Assembly: GCF_963169125.1 (NCBI RefSeq)
Contig: NC_084801.1
Location: forward strand, 75,891,696-75,955,695
From: Humulus lupulus
Lineage: Eukaryota; Streptophyta; Magnoliopsida; Rosales; Cannabaceae
Direction: 5' to 3'
Length of the DNA stretch: 64,000 bases
The translations under genes and the position numbers were made by a program. Under the pieces are notes generated by a model. It made no database searches. It worked only from the letters and a program-made list of their open reading frames with translations, and had not been told where the DNA came from. Shown one piece after another: positions 22,201 through 34,900 of the stretch; position 1 is the stretch's first letter; each line of letters opens with the position of its first letter.

Positions 22201-22380
22201 ACTTCGAAGAGTTTTCTTAAACACCTGCGACCAAGCTGCTGGTGTACTCGGACCAAACTGGGAAGGACCTTACCAGATTGAAGAAGTCCTCCATCCAGGC
22301 ACCTATAAACTTGCACGCTTAAATGGAGATCTCGTTCCACGTTATTAGAATGGAGAACACCTGCGCAAGTATTATCAATA
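19227..22380 (+). pseudogene. pol of Tat element B: RT, RNase H, archaeal-type RNase H, integrase
   Basis: The RT resumes directly after the CACTA element (Ala-Leu-Val-Glu-Phe-Leu) and keeps LPRIDQLVDA, FMDAYSGYN and Tyr-Val-Asp-Asp. A one-base loss near 20133 shifts the frame at the RT-RNase H link. The downstream frame (from 20150) has the dual RNase H, although TDGSS has become TNGSS, and integrase with its zinc region and DDE residues. It is interrupted by TAA (about 21512), TAG (about 21905) and TAG (about 22346) before the normal end at 22378-22380. The gene is same-family with A and C and clearly inactive. Confidence 0.93.
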
Positions 22381-23052
22381 AACAGTCCTTCTTAAAGGAC
22401 TGGCTTGTATTAATTTTTACTTTTTACAAGTTTTGAAAAAGGGTTAGTCATGTTATATGGCTAATCGCTTATAAGTGTAAGATCTTTCAAATATCACTCG
22501 TAAAGACACGCTTAGTCCATTTAAATATGAGAATTATAAATGACTGTGCGCAGCTAGTTATTCTTGCCAAACTTTGTAACTTTTTACAAGTATTTGTTCA
22601 TTACGTGTGTTGTTTTGCTGTATTATAAGTTTTGCATTTTATACCAAGCAGTAATGTTCGTACAGGTTGTGGTCAAGGCAAGTGACCAAGGACCTAAATC
22701 TCCTCAGTCACTTGGGGGGGCATATAAGGCACATAGAAAGCAAAGCATACCAAGAGGTATGTAAACACATGAACAAAATAAGTGAAAGCATGCTACGGTA
22801 CTTAGAGTATTTTTCAAAAATTATATTTTGTTAAATCAAGCCAAAGTACTATGCTAGGTTCGGTCATGCGAACAGATGTTATAATAAAGCAAAAATATTA
22901 TAATGTAAAAGGAATCCTTTTACACCGCGAGCAGTACTACTCAGATGTAACTGTTCAAGTAAAAGTAAAATGGCTGCCCTTGCAGTAATAAAAAATATTG
23001 TCTTTACATTGTGACCCCTGGGTCGTGTAGTTGAAATAACAGGAAAAAAAGG
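22381..23052. other. Region between integrase and antisense gene, element B, with internal polypurine-like tract
   Basis: Non-coding. It includes CACTTGGGGGGGCATATAAG (about 22709-22728), matching the internal tract of A with one extra G, and the conserved AAGTGACCAAGGACCTAAA block upstream of it. Confidence 0.6.
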
Positions 23053-26000
23053 TTAAGGAGCTGGAGGGTCTTGAGGAACATCTTGGTCGACGGATGTGCC
23101 ATCTTCAGTGTCTGCACCATCTATCCCTGCTGTCAGAGAAATCTTTGGGGAGGCAGGCACTTCAGCTCTCTCTTCTTCTTCCAGGCGAATGGCACACTGC
23201 GACATTAAAGTCCTCCTCAAGAGTTCTGACAGATAGTTGAAGTTAGCCTCCCGGTTGTGCTTCCAGAACTCGCAGAAGCAAAGATGAGTGGCTTCCTTGT
23301 ATTTCACCAAGTTCTTGCTGGAACTTCCTCAAGCTCTTTCACTCGTTTTCCGAGTTCCTCCGCCTCCGACCTGCTTGCGATCAGATCAAGCTCGATCTGT
23401 ACAGCTTGTTGATAGTTGAGTGTGGCTCTTTCCCTGAATTTTTCCCTGGCTTTGTTGGATTTCTTCAGGGCGTTCCGGGTTTCTAGCAGCTCCTTGGTCA
23501 GAGTAGCTTTTTGCTCAAACAGTTATTCTTTCTGCATAGACAGCTCCGTTTTCTCCTCAAGAAACTCGCCATTCTGTTTAGTAAGCTTGTTGTTTTTAGC
23601 TTCGAGTGCTTTCTTAGTCTCGGCGAGCCTGGTATCGAAATTTCTGCCCCGAGACACCAACGCCCCAGCACGGTGCCAGCCAGCGGTTATGGTCAGTAGT
23701 CCCTGAAGTCAGATTGAAAAAGATAGAGTAAAGGCAGGGAATCAAAAATAAATGTTACATCATCAAGAGTTGACTCACGCTAACTATCTTATTCAGCCCT
23801 CTATTGATAACTTGATCAGTCTCCATAGAGGAAGTTTCAGTAATAGCTGCCTGACTGCGTTTATGCTTGGAGAGCTTGTATATTCTCTCCCTGGCAGAGC
23901 TGACCACAATATTGAACAGGGAGCCTTCAGGCTAAGTACGCAATGTTTGGCCACTAGGAACCTTAGGAGAAGGCTGCTGGTCGACGAGTGTTGCAGCATT
24001 GGAAGTTTGATCAACTGAAGGAGTTGAGGCCAGCTGCTCGAGTGGCAATGGAGGTGGTGAATTCTCCTTTGAAGGGGCGGTAGCCGGAGGGTCTTCAGTT
24101 CGGGCCTTCTTTGAGGTAATTTTACTGCTCTCCCCTCGAGCCCTCTTGCTGTTCTTCTTCTAGCCAGAAGAGGCGGCAGCAGCCCTGTAATGCTCGAACA
24201 CGTCCTTAGAGTCCATATCTGCACAAAAGGAAACAACGCAGGCAGTAAGACAAGATTTTCAAACAGGGCAAAAAAATGAAAGTGAAGAGATTACAAGTAA
24301 AGTACCCGAGCTACAACTATTGGTCGCTACATTATTTACTGAACTACTTACTGCCTGGAAGAAATCTGAATTTAAGATTGGAGCATTCTTAAAGTTTCCA
24401 TCCCCGTCAAACAGATGATAGGGAATTGGCAAATTGTTTAAAAGCGAAATTACTATACCGTTGTCATCCGACGAATCGTCAGAGAGTTCGACGGCCTTCT
24501 GCTTTCCTTTTCCTTTGGGAGCTGAGGGCCTCTCTGCTCGATGAGTGCTAGCAGGTTCCCTGATTGTATCCCCAGTTGGTCTCCTCTGTGGAGGAGACGC
24601 TTGGGGTTGCTGCTCGAGTTCCACTTTGGCGCGAGCACTCCCTGCCGAAGGACCACTCATATTTGGTTGAGGGCCCCAGAGGCCAGCCAACTTAAGGTTA
24701 GCCTCTGTAAGTAGAATTTTGACACTCTTCTCAGCATCTGACATGCTGGCTAAGAGTGCCGCTCTTGACTCCAACCCTGGAGTTGGGTTTGGTAGCAGCC
24801 ATGGGCCTGGAACACATTAAATGTTTAAGACATTGTGGTGGAAAAACACTAAGTGAAGAAGCCAGCTAGTGATGTGAAAGTTTTACCTCCTCGTGCGGAA
24901 GCCAAGTTGTCTGCGACCAGGTCAGGCGTAAGGAAATACTCCTGGTGGTACCTCCCCACGTTCGAGATGTGGGTCATGTCAGTTAGGAATGTGCGCCCAG
25001 TTTCCTGATGACAAAGATGGAAGATGTTGGTTTTTATTGATCAAATCAGAGATTATACACAGTGGAACAACAATCAAATTGTTAGATTAATCCTATAAGA
25101 TTTCTAGATCTACTTCTTCACATACATATATATATTGAATCAAGGACATGAACAGAAAAATTACCTCAGGTCCTTCCTAGCTGCTATCTTTTCGTATGGC
25201 TAAATCCTCGAGATCTCAAACCGAGATCTTCCAAAATGTTCTCAGGCACACAAAGAACGAGTGTGGGCTCGCTATACAAATAATAGGCAATAAACTATTT
25301 ATCAGATGTTCTCAACACATGAGATCTGATAAAGTTTTGGACCTAGGTTTTGTGAAGAATAATGAGTTTTGTTTATGTCACTGTTCTCTTTCTCTGAGAG
25401 AGATTCCTACATATTTTTCTATCCCTGAAAAGTTACGTTCTATAAACTGATATCCTATATTTAATATATACAATATATTAAAATATTTGTTATTTTAAAC
25501 AAATTCAAAATAACTGATCAGTTATCAGATTTTTGTTTAAATAATAATATTTTAATCATATTAAAATATCTCATTATTTATTTAATATTTAAATAACTAA
25601 AATTGTGGAATCAAGAGACTGAACACACTCTCTTATGCGTGTAGTGCAGTGACTGTGCACTGTGCTACACGTGTACCACATGGCTGTGATGGCATATGTT
25701 TTTTCCCAATTTTTATTATTATTTAAATACCAAAAATCCCAAAAATAAATTAATTCAAAATTAATTATATTTTTGTTAAATCAAATAATTAATTAATTCT
25801 TAATTAATTAATTACAAATAATTAAACAATAATTATGTTTGATACATAGAAAAATATTTTACTTATCACATAAGTCCTTTTTGCCAATTTTTGTGTTTAC
25901 CTTTGTCAGTGATTGTTTTAGCCATTTCGGGGACCATGGACCTATAACATTAAGCTCCAATAAATTGAAACTAAATAATTAAACTCTTTAATTATAATAG

Positions 26001-27645
26001 TTAATTTATTAATTCTGATATTACTCCACTATAAATTCAGAATTGCACTCTTTATGTTATAGATATACTTTTACAGAAATCTTTTCTTAAGTCGTCCATT
26101 GATATAACCATCTTTCAATAGTTCAACCCTTTAATTAATTAGTTCATCAATTAGAATGGAAGAATTACCATTTTACCTTTCTAATTTACTTCTTATTCCT
26201 TAAGTACCATTAATTCACTAGTGAATAATTAATCTATAATCTAATTATAGATTGGAGCTCAAAATCATTCAGTTCCAGAATTAACCCTTAAGGGAACTAA
26301 TATACGATCCGTTATGAAAGATTAGATTCCGTATTGTTGATACATGTTCCCAGCCATCCATGATATTAAATCTCCAAAACAAAAGTCATTAGCCTCATTC
26401 TTTGAAGAGACCTTAACGAATAAATCAAAAGATTTAATAAACATGAACAGGAGTTCATGAACACTTAGGCTTTAGGTTGATCTATAAATGATCATCAGTT
26501 ACGATATGAATTACATGTCTTTATTGTTAAATGGTTTCTGGATAAAGACTTTAATTCATATCGGTCCATGTCATATGTAATCATATTATATAAAGCACCT
26601 TTACCGAGATGTCTTTCCACATCAATAATCCGAATCTAGATTATATGTATCATTATGATACTCAGTAAACCGTACTTACAACTCCAATTAAAGAATTCCA
26701 TAACTTTAATTTGTTGTTGTTGACTATTTTTATTCATTCATGTGATCTTAATTCTCTCATACTAATACAAGATCACATCCTCAATAATGAATATGGAATT
26801 TTTCTGATATTTACAAAATTAGTCAAACAATAATTTAACAATCTAAATATGACAATAATAATAAACTATTGTATTTATTTATTCATAGAAAAAACAAATG
26901 TCTTTACATGCTTTTAGGACACACTCCTAACAGAAGAACCCCGTGCCTTCCTATTTTGATAGGATCAAAAATGATTTCGAATTAAGGGGTTAGACTTGAG
27001 GTCGAACAGGTAGTTGACCTCATGTGGCGACGACACGGGCCATTTTTTCTTGCTATACACGATATAGAGTGCAGCAAGCATTCTATATCTGTTTGGGGTA
27101 ATTTGGAAGGGGGCAACTCCAAAATAGTTGGTCACCCCCTGAAAGAATGCATGAAGAGGCAAAGTGGCTCCTGCCTCAACATGAAACCGCGACCAGGTGC
27201 TGTAAGCACCTCCAGGCAGATTAGCCCTTTGGTCTGGGTTAGGTTTGACTAGGGTCACCCCCGTCAGATTGTATTTTCTTAAGTAGTTGGCAATCATTCT
27301 GACCGTCACCCTACTACTCTCAGCAACTACATGCCACTCGACATCCGGCTGAATAGCGTGTTGAGGGCGGGCATGCCTTTGGACATTTGGATCGAGGGCA
27401 TTTTCTTCTCGACCACTGGTCGAGGGAGCATCAGCAGTAGGCTGATGAGAATTGTTGGAGTTTTTTCTTTTTCGAGCTTTGGTTTTGGTACGAGCCATAT
27501 TTTTAGTCAAAACTGGGGAAGTGTTTAGGTTAATGCGAGAAAAAGGAATATCAGGAATCAATATCGAGGGTTGTTCTTCGTCCTCGAGCATTTGAGCCAA
27601 CAGATCATCGTCGATGGGTCTTTCTCCTCCCCACGGGTCTTGCAT
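23053..27645 (-). pseudogene. Antisense gene of element B, decayed and split by a solo LTR
   Basis: Homologous to the antisense gene of A. It starts at ATG 27645-27643 (Met-Gln-Asp-Pro-Trp-Gly-Gly). Exon 1 contains the gypsy-type transposon domain (GGAYSTWSRF, LPLHAFF, YFGVAPFQITPNRYRMLA) and is interrupted by the LTR at 25025-26932. Exon 2 (about 24806-24306), exon 3 (about 24214-23770) and exon 4 (about 23700-23053) are recognisable by their borders and by the C-terminal CEFWKHNREANFNY motif. Frameshifts and stops in exons 3 and 4 show it is broken, for example near 23310 and 23525 and a TAG near 24160. Confidence 0.82.
25025..26932. mobile_element. Solo LTR, TGTTGG...CTAACA type, probably Ty1/copia
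   Basis: The 1908-bp block starts TGTTGG and ends CTAACA and is flanked by the perfect 5-bp duplication GAAGA (25020-25024 and 26933-26937). It is strongly AT-rich and has no coding potential or internal pol. Removing it restores the exon of the element B antisense gene. On the minus strand it starts TGTTAGGAGTGTGTCC, a beginning I associate with copia-type LTRs; that family call is weak. Confidence 0.85.
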
Positions 27646-28226
27646 ATGAACTGCAAATAGACAAAGGAGGAGATAAGACGCACAACCTGGGAGCTTATGT
27701 TGAAAGTTGGAATAACGTTGCTCGCGTCTATCGACCAGCAACATTCTAACCGAAACACTAAGTTTTATGCTAGCAGTTTGAAAAACGGATAAAAAAGTGA
27801 AAGTAAAAAGTTTTCTGAAAAGAAGCTTTTTCAACTCCAAAAGGGCAGGAAAAACCCACTTTTTCAACTAGCCTAAAAATTGAATTTTTACGTCAATTTT
27901 ACACCCTAAACCTATGATCCTGACTATCAAACTGATTACTAACTTTTATAGAGCAAAAGTACACTACCCTATCAAGCATGAAACGGTTTATACAAAATCT
28001 TCACAAATTTCTAACCAAGAACGCAAAAAGTTTCAGAGCACAGAAGCATCATACATGGCATCTCAAAAGGTCAAACGTCAAAGAAGATTTACCTGAACAA
28101 AGATTGGAGATCCTGAAAAATAGAAGCTTTGGGTTTGCAGACGAAAGATCCTCGACAGAGCGTCTGAAAACTTCGATGTTCTAGGCTCTGAAATATGGTT
28201 CTTGAAGGCTCTTAGCAAAAAGGCTC
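27646..28226. other. 5' region of the element B antisense gene, truncated at the B-D junction
   Basis: It corresponds to 45499-46100 of element C and includes the 5' UTR donor of the antisense gene (minus GTAAAT, about 28092). The promoter, 3' polypurine tract and 3' LTR expected next are missing. The sequence changes abruptly near 28226 into RT of element D. The boundary is uncertain by several bases because both sides share GCTCATG. Confidence 0.65.
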
Positions 28227-30996
28227 TTCGCTCATGTCCTTTATGGATGCGTAATTGGGCTATAATCAGATCGCCATGAATCCAGGGGACCAGGAGCACA
28301 CTAGCTTCATGACCCCAACTAACGTCTATTGTTACAAGGTCATGCCGTTCGGGCTGAAGAACGCCGATGCTACCTACCAGAGATTGGTGAACAGGATGTT
28401 TGCCAACTAGATCGGGAAGAACATGGAAGTGTACGTTGACGACATGCTCGTCAAGTAAAAAACTGTCGATAACCATGTTTTCGACCTGGAGGAATGCTTC
28501 AAGATACTAAGAGAGTACGGCATGAGGCTTAACCCGCAGAAGTGCACTTTCGGGGTCGCATCTGGAAAATTCCTGGGTTTCATTGTCAACACTAGAGGAA
28601 TCGAAGTGAACCCCGATAAGATCAGGTCGTTGCTCGAGCTGCCCTCACCTCGGTCGCGAAAGGACGTTCAAGGCCTGACAGGAAGGGTGGCAGCCCTAAA
28701 TCGGTTTATCTCTAAATCCACCGACAAGTGCCTGCCATTCTACAACCTACTCCGGGGGAATAAGAAGTTCAAATGGACAGAGGAGTGCGAACGTGCCTTT
28801 CTCGACCTGAAAGCACATCTAGCCAAGCCGCCCATATTTTCGAAACCAACGGCAGGAGAGCCTCTTTTCCTTTACCTAGCTGTCACAAAAGATGCAGCTA
28901 GTGCCGTATTGGTCCGAGAAGATGACCGGGTTCAAAAACTAGTCTACTACATCAGCAAGAGGCTTCTCGGGGCTGAGACCCGATATCCGTTGATGGAAAA
29001 GATGGTGTTCTATCTCATCACGGCCTCCCAAAAGCTCAGGCCGTATTTCCAATCCCACTCAATACACGTCATAACCGATCAACCTTTAAGGCAGGTTTTG
29101 CAAAAACCTGAAGCATCGGAACGTCTGTTGAAACAGGCTATTGAGCTCAGCCAGTTCGAGATTTTATACAATCCGCAAACTGCAATAAAAAGCCAGGCCC
29201 TGGCTGATTTTGTGGCAGAATGCACAGGATTCCGGGAAGATCCTGTGGAAGATTCACCCAAGGTCACCTCGGCCCAGGCGTCATGGAAGATCTTTGTAGA
29301 TGGCTCATCTAATGAGAAGGACTCCGGGGCTGGAATCATTTTGATATCCCCAGAAGGACATAGATTCCACTCGGCTCTGAGATTCAGATTCAAGGCATCC
29401 AACAACGAGGCCAAATACGAAGCTTTACTGGTCGGGCTAAGGGTGGCCCAGGAGCTGAAGGCCAGGTCCGTTCAATGCTTCAGCGATTCCCAGCTCATGG
29501 TAAACCAGGTGCTGGGTGAATATCAATCATGGGGAACTAAGATGGCTGCTTACCTGGCCAAGGTAAAAGTCGAGCTGTCTGCATTCGAACGGGGCTCAGT
29601 CGAGCAGATACCTCGGGAGCAGAATGCACACGCAGACGCCCTCGTAAAGCTCGCTACCTCCGGGGAAACGGAGACTTTGGGGTTAGTACCGGTAGAGTTC
29701 TTGGAAAAACCAAGCATAGAAGTTGGGGCGGAGGTCGAGATGATCGATGCCAGACTGACCTGGATGACCCCCATCCTCGAATATCTCACCGAAGGAAAGT
29801 TACTGGAAAAGCGTAATGACGCAAGGCAGGTACTTTACCAAGCTCCAAGATATACGATGGTAGATGGTCTATTATATCGGCGTGGGCACTCCTTGCCTCT
29901 CCTGCGATGTGTTCTGCCAGGCGCAGCAAAGACCATTTTGCAAGAGGTGCATGAGGGTTTTTGCGGAGATCACACTGGGGGACAAAGTTTGGCCCTAAAA
30001 ATCTTAAGGCAAGGAAATTACTGGCCCACTCTGTCAAAGGACTCGATCTCTTACGTCAAGAAATGTGACAAGTGCCAGTGATTCGCCATAGTTGCCCGAG
30101 CTCCCCCAGTCAAGCTGAAGATGATCTTGTCCCCGTGGCCATTCGCGGTCTGGGGAATCGACCTGGTTGGCACCCTCCCTACTGGAAAGGGAGGGGTCCG
30201 TTACGCGGTGGTGGCTATCGACTACTTCACCAAGTGGGCTGAGGCAGAACCCTTGGCAACAATCACTTCCAAGAGAGTCCTCGACTTCGTGGTGAAAAGC
30301 ATTATCTGCCGGTTCGGCCTGCCAAAGAAAATTGTATCAAACAATGGGATGCAGTTCGACAGCAACCTCTTCACCGAATTCTGTGAAAGGTACGACATTG
30401 TGAAAAGCTTCTCCTCCGTGGCCTACCCCCAGGAAAATGGGCAGGTCGAGGCCATCAATAAGACACTAAAGGCGAGCCTTAAGAAGAGACTGGACGAAGC
30501 CAAGGGAGTCTGGCCAGAACAGCTCCCCCAGGTACTGTGGGCATATCGGACCTCGCATCGAACTCCTACTAGTCATACTCCTTTCTCCCTAGCTTTTGGG
30601 AGTGAGGCAGTCCTTCCTGTCGAGATACAGGTATCTTCGCATAGAGTCCAGGCGTATGACTAGGACTGCAATCACGAACTGCTTTGCGCGTCCCTCGACC
30701 TGATTGAGGAAAGACGAGAAGATTCGCAGCTCCAGCTCGCGCATTATCAACAAAAAATCACTCGTTATTTCAACTCAAGGGTCAGAAAATGTGCCTTCAG
30801 CATTGGCGACCTAGTCCTCAGGAGAGTCTTTTTAGCCAGTAAGGACCCCAAAGACGGAGTATTGAGACTGAACTGGGAAGGGCCATACCAAGTAACCGAG
30901 GTCATAAAGGAAGGAACCTACAGATTAGCTCGGCTTAATGGAGAAGCAGTCCCTCGAACCTGGAACGCCATCCATTTGAAGAAATATAATCAGTAA
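28227..30996 (+). pseudogene. pol of Tat element D (family II), 5' truncated
   Basis: It begins in mid-RT (FMDA, then YKVMPFGLKNA) and continues through Tyr-Val-Asp-Asp, RNase H, archaeal-type RNase H (VDGSSNEKDSGAG, SDSQLMVNQVLGEYQ) and integrase to TAA 30994-30996. Everything is in one frame, but with stops at about 28252, 28408, 28456, 30079 and 30661. The integrase Asp motif is changed (SNNGMQF instead of SDNGTQF), so a catalytic residue is lost. Sequence is closest to element E (60876-64000) and distinct from A/B/C. No LTR, gag or protease remains. Confidence 0.92.
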
Positions 30997-31140
30997 TACC
31001 CTTGTAAGGCTTACTCAGAAAGGCCATTTTTTGTTTATTAAGCAATGAGAATTAAATCTTTTTTCATTATTGTGTATATTTGCGAATGTAATCTTAAGTA
31101 ACCATGAAAGACCCTTTCCTAATTACTTGGGGGGCATATG
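30997..31140 (+). promoter_or_regulatory. Post-integrase region of element D with internal polypurine-like tract
   Basis: ATTACTTGGGGGGCATATGG at about 31122-31141 is the family II version of the internal tract, located about 125 bp after the integrase stop. The same motif lies in the same place in E (plus 60750-60766, complementary strand). Confidence 0.6.
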
Positions 31141-31800
31141 GTGCCTGGACACAACCAGGTCGCCTTAAAGACTTAGAAGTTGATTTAAATCGATTGATCG
31201 ATTTTTTTTTTTTAAATCACGAGATATTGATAAAGGATTAACACGAACTAAGTCGTATCCTGGATATAACCAGGTCGTCCTAAAACTTAGAAGTTAGTTC
31301 AAATTGATTAATCGGTGTTTTTCTTAAAAAGCACAAGATATTAATCAATTATTAACGCGAACTAAGTTTTCAAATTAACGTCCTGGATGTAACTAGGTCC
31401 TAAAACTTAGAAGTTAGTTCAAATTTATTGATCGGTGTTTTTCTTAAAAAGCACAAGATATTAATCAAGAATTAACGCAAACTAAGTTTTCAAATTAACA
31501 TCCTGGATGTAACCAGGTCCTAAAACTTAAAAGTTAGTTCAAATTGATTGATCAGTGTTTTTCTTAAAAAGCACAAGATATTAATCAAGAATTAACGCGA
31601 ACTAAGTTTTCAAATTAACGTCCTTGATGTAACCAGGTCCTAAAACTTAGAAGTTAATTCAAATTGATTGATCGTTGCTTTTCTTAAAAAGCACGAGGTA
31701 TTAATTGAAAATTAAGGCGAACTAAGTTTTTAAATTAATGTCCAGGATGCAACCAAGACTTGTCTTAGAAGTTGGTTCAAAATTGGTTAGCATGTTTTTT
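31141..31800 (+). repeat. Tandem array of about 120-bp units, element D
   Basis: About five to six units have a period near 120 bp. Each contains CCTGGATGTAACCAGG-like dyads, then TTAGAAGTTAGTTCAAAT, then GAACTAAGTTTT. The central units differ by only a few bases and the outer ones are degenerate. The array lies between the internal polypurine-like tract and the 3' end of the antisense gene, as in element E. Confidence 0.9.
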
Positions 31801-31985
31801 CCTAGAAAAGCGTAAAATATCAATCACACCACCAACAAAAACTGAGACTATTACCAAAATGCATAGAGGCAAAAGGATGTAAATCAATTAGAAACAAAAA
31901 GTTGATAAAGCCAATTGTCTCGAGGTTAGAAAACCTCATACGAAGTCACAAAAAAAATGTTCGAATGGTAAAAGGAAAAGAAGTC
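31801..31985. other. 3' flank of the element D antisense gene
   Basis: AT-rich spacer between the tandem array and the stop codon of the antisense gene. It is the presumed 3' UTR of the antisense transcript. No signal is certain. Confidence 0.4.
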
Positions 31986-34900
31986 CTAGCCCCCGCCAGG
32001 CTGCTCCGATGAGGTCACCACCTCACCCTCTTGCTCGGCGGCTGCAGAGGTCTCCCCAGTCTCGGAGGGTGCCTCTTGCTGAAGGCGAGCTTTGAACTTC
32101 TCTAGGAAGCTGTCCCATGCGCCGGCCCCCCGAAAGGAGAAGTCACCATCTGGGTTATAGACCCAGCAATAGTACAGCATAGCCTCCATGGAGTAGCTAG
32201 AGGCTGCCCTCTCCGTCACCAGGGCAGCCTTGGCCTCCTCATCCTCGGCTTTCGCGGTGTCCAGTGCGACCCAAGCAGCCCTGGCCTCCTCAAGATCGGT
32301 CCTCGCAGCGGCTAGGGCAGCCTTGGTAGCCTCGGTGTAACAGCCCAATTTGCTAATAAGGTTTAGGACCTTGATTAGCGTGCCTGGAGGGCAATAAATG
32401 AGTTAACATGTTAATATATGAATTTGAATGAATATGTGATTAGAATGCATGTTTAGGTGGTATAAATATGCATGTGGGCCCCGTTTGCATGAAAGGGGTA
32501 AATTGGTAATTTTAGCCCTTTGAGGGCATAAATATTATAATTGTATTATGTGGTTTGTACCACGTGGGTGTGATGATATTAATGTGATGCACGTGCCGAG
32601 ACGGTCCTAGAGAGCTAGATAACTCAAAAGTCACAACAAGATTTTATACCCGCCTCAGGAGGAGCCTAGGGGTACTTTGGGGAATTTTGTGAGTTGAGTT
32701 GAGAATTTGTGGTTAATGGTTATTGGTGATTGAGTAACCTGGGTAACCATTAGTTACTGCTGAGAGTAACAAGTTTAGGTGGAAGAAATGGTAGAATTGC
32801 AATATAGGTGAAAGGACAAGAGTGCCCTTGAGGTTTAGTTAGGAAGGGATTTTGATGGAGGGGTAAGATGGTCTTTTGGCAGAGGCTTAGATAGCTTTAG
32901 CAGAGGGAAATGAATATACACGATACTTTATGCTAAGTATGACTGAAGCCAAGTTTTGGAGGTCTAGAGAAATCAAGAAGGAAAAGGAAAAACTAAGAAC
33001 CTAGAAGGCAAAGTGGAAGAGGAAGTGAGCTGAGTTCTTTGAGGCTAGTGAAGAGCTTAAGGGTGTGGAATCAAACTCAGGTCAAGGAATACTCTGAGGT
33101 AAGGATTTATCCCCTGTTTTGTTAAGTTTTGAACTTGATTTTAGAAGGTAAGAATGAAAATTGAAAGATGGTCATGGCTTGTTTTGCATGAGAATTCAGC
33201 TAGTTTATCAAGAGGAATTTGGTTTAAAGTTGGGATTGGAGGGAGCTCAAGTTGAATTTTTGATTGAGGTAAGAGTACTAAACATGTTTGAAATCTCATA
33301 ACTATTATGGTTTAAGAGTCTAGAAGTCTGGTTTGCACTTCTCTCAAGTTTTGGTTTAAGTATTTGAAATCTGAAACATAAGTATGAATTTTGGGAGTGA
33401 TTGTGTTATTGAGCTAGGTTATGATGTTTATAGGTTGTTGAATGGTCTATTTGGGGTTTTGAATTGGTTTTGGGGCTTAGGTATGAGTTTGGGATGAATT
33501 GGGAGTATTTTGGCTCGGGGAAATGCAGGGGAAAAACCCAGATTTATGGGTTCGCGAAGGAGTGCCGCGGCCCTGTTCTTGGGCGCCGCGGCGCGAGGCT
33601 GTTTCTGGGCAGGGGAAACTTTCTTGCTTGCTGGGTGTCACGACCCTCTAGGGCAGCGCCGTGGCGCTAGGCTATTTTCAGAACATGGGATTTTGCAATT
33701 TTGAGCTTTTGCTCCAGGGGTTCGGGGGAGGTTTCCGATGTATCGTAATAGGAATTTGGGGATTCCGAGAGTGTGGGATTGGTCCCGAGAAGTGGTTTTG
33801 GATTGGTTAGTATTAAAGGGTGTTTTATATGTGTTGTGACTAGGTCTCTGGAGAGGCTCGGGTTAGAGGACCGCGCTTACGGCCTTGGTGCCTCGGAAAG
33901 CTTAGGATACAGGTAAGAAAACTGTAGCACCCGTAAAGCAGGGCTTGGGCCCATTGAATTGTTGCAGGGCGCTGCCCTAGATTGTATCATTGTTAGGATA
34001 TAGCTTAAAATGAATGATTGTATATTTGATTGTCATTTAAGAATGCTAAATGTGGTAATAGCAGAATGAACGGCGAAGGGCCGGGAACGGCGAAGGGCTG
34101 AGAATGGCAGTGGGGCCGGGAATACCACTTAGCACATGGAGTGCTCGTTGTTAGGGTGAGACCCCAATGGATACATGGGATATCCTTATGGTATAGACTG
34201 AGATCCCAGGCTTTGGTAATGCCTATGGGACGACATGGTCGTATATGTGTTAGATTTCATGGACTGTCTGATTAGATATGAGCTATCTGCTGTAGTGACT
34301 ATATATTATGCATATCTTATGTACTATTTGAGTTTTCTTGCTGGGCTTCGGCTCACGGGTGCTCTGTGTTGCAGGTAAGGGGAAAGAGAAAGTCAACCAG
34401 CCATGAGTACGGAGAGCGTGGGGGCAGCGCGTACATGTTTGGCCTGCCCGACTGCTTTGGTTGGGGGCATTTTTGAGAAATGGTTGTACTAAACTCTGTT
34501 TTTGATAATTTATCCACTGTGTATCTATTTTGAGTTGTAAATAGTTTACAAACCTTGTTTTTGGATCCCAAATGTTAAATAACTGGAACTTTTAGTGAAA
34601 TGAATTACTTTTAAGGATTATAGCCTTGTCTTTTTGTTTAAATCACACTTTTGTTCTAAAAACCTCGCTTAGTGATTTAATTGCACATTTTAAACTCACT
34701 TAGTGACGGCTCTAAGTTAGTAAGGTGTTACACTTGGCCTCCTGCAACTTAGGTCGAGATGCGTCCAGCTCAGCTTGCACAGTCGCCAAGGCATCCTTGG
34801 CATCCTGTTCCTACTTTTGGGCAGTCTTAATGGCAGGCAAAGTTTTCTGGTGCTTGCCCCTCATATCCTTGAGCCGAGCCCTAGATCGGGATATTCTCCG

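Noticed and set aside
25196..25450. 84-codon open frame inside the solo LTR
   Set aside because: No known motif; it lies in an AT-rich LTR with target duplications on both sides, so chance is the simpler reading.
31141..31800. Regularly spaced repeats that look like a CRISPR array (also 59920-60700)
   Set aside because: The whole 119-120-bp unit is repeated without unique spacers, and the context is a plant retrotransposon. It is a tandem array.
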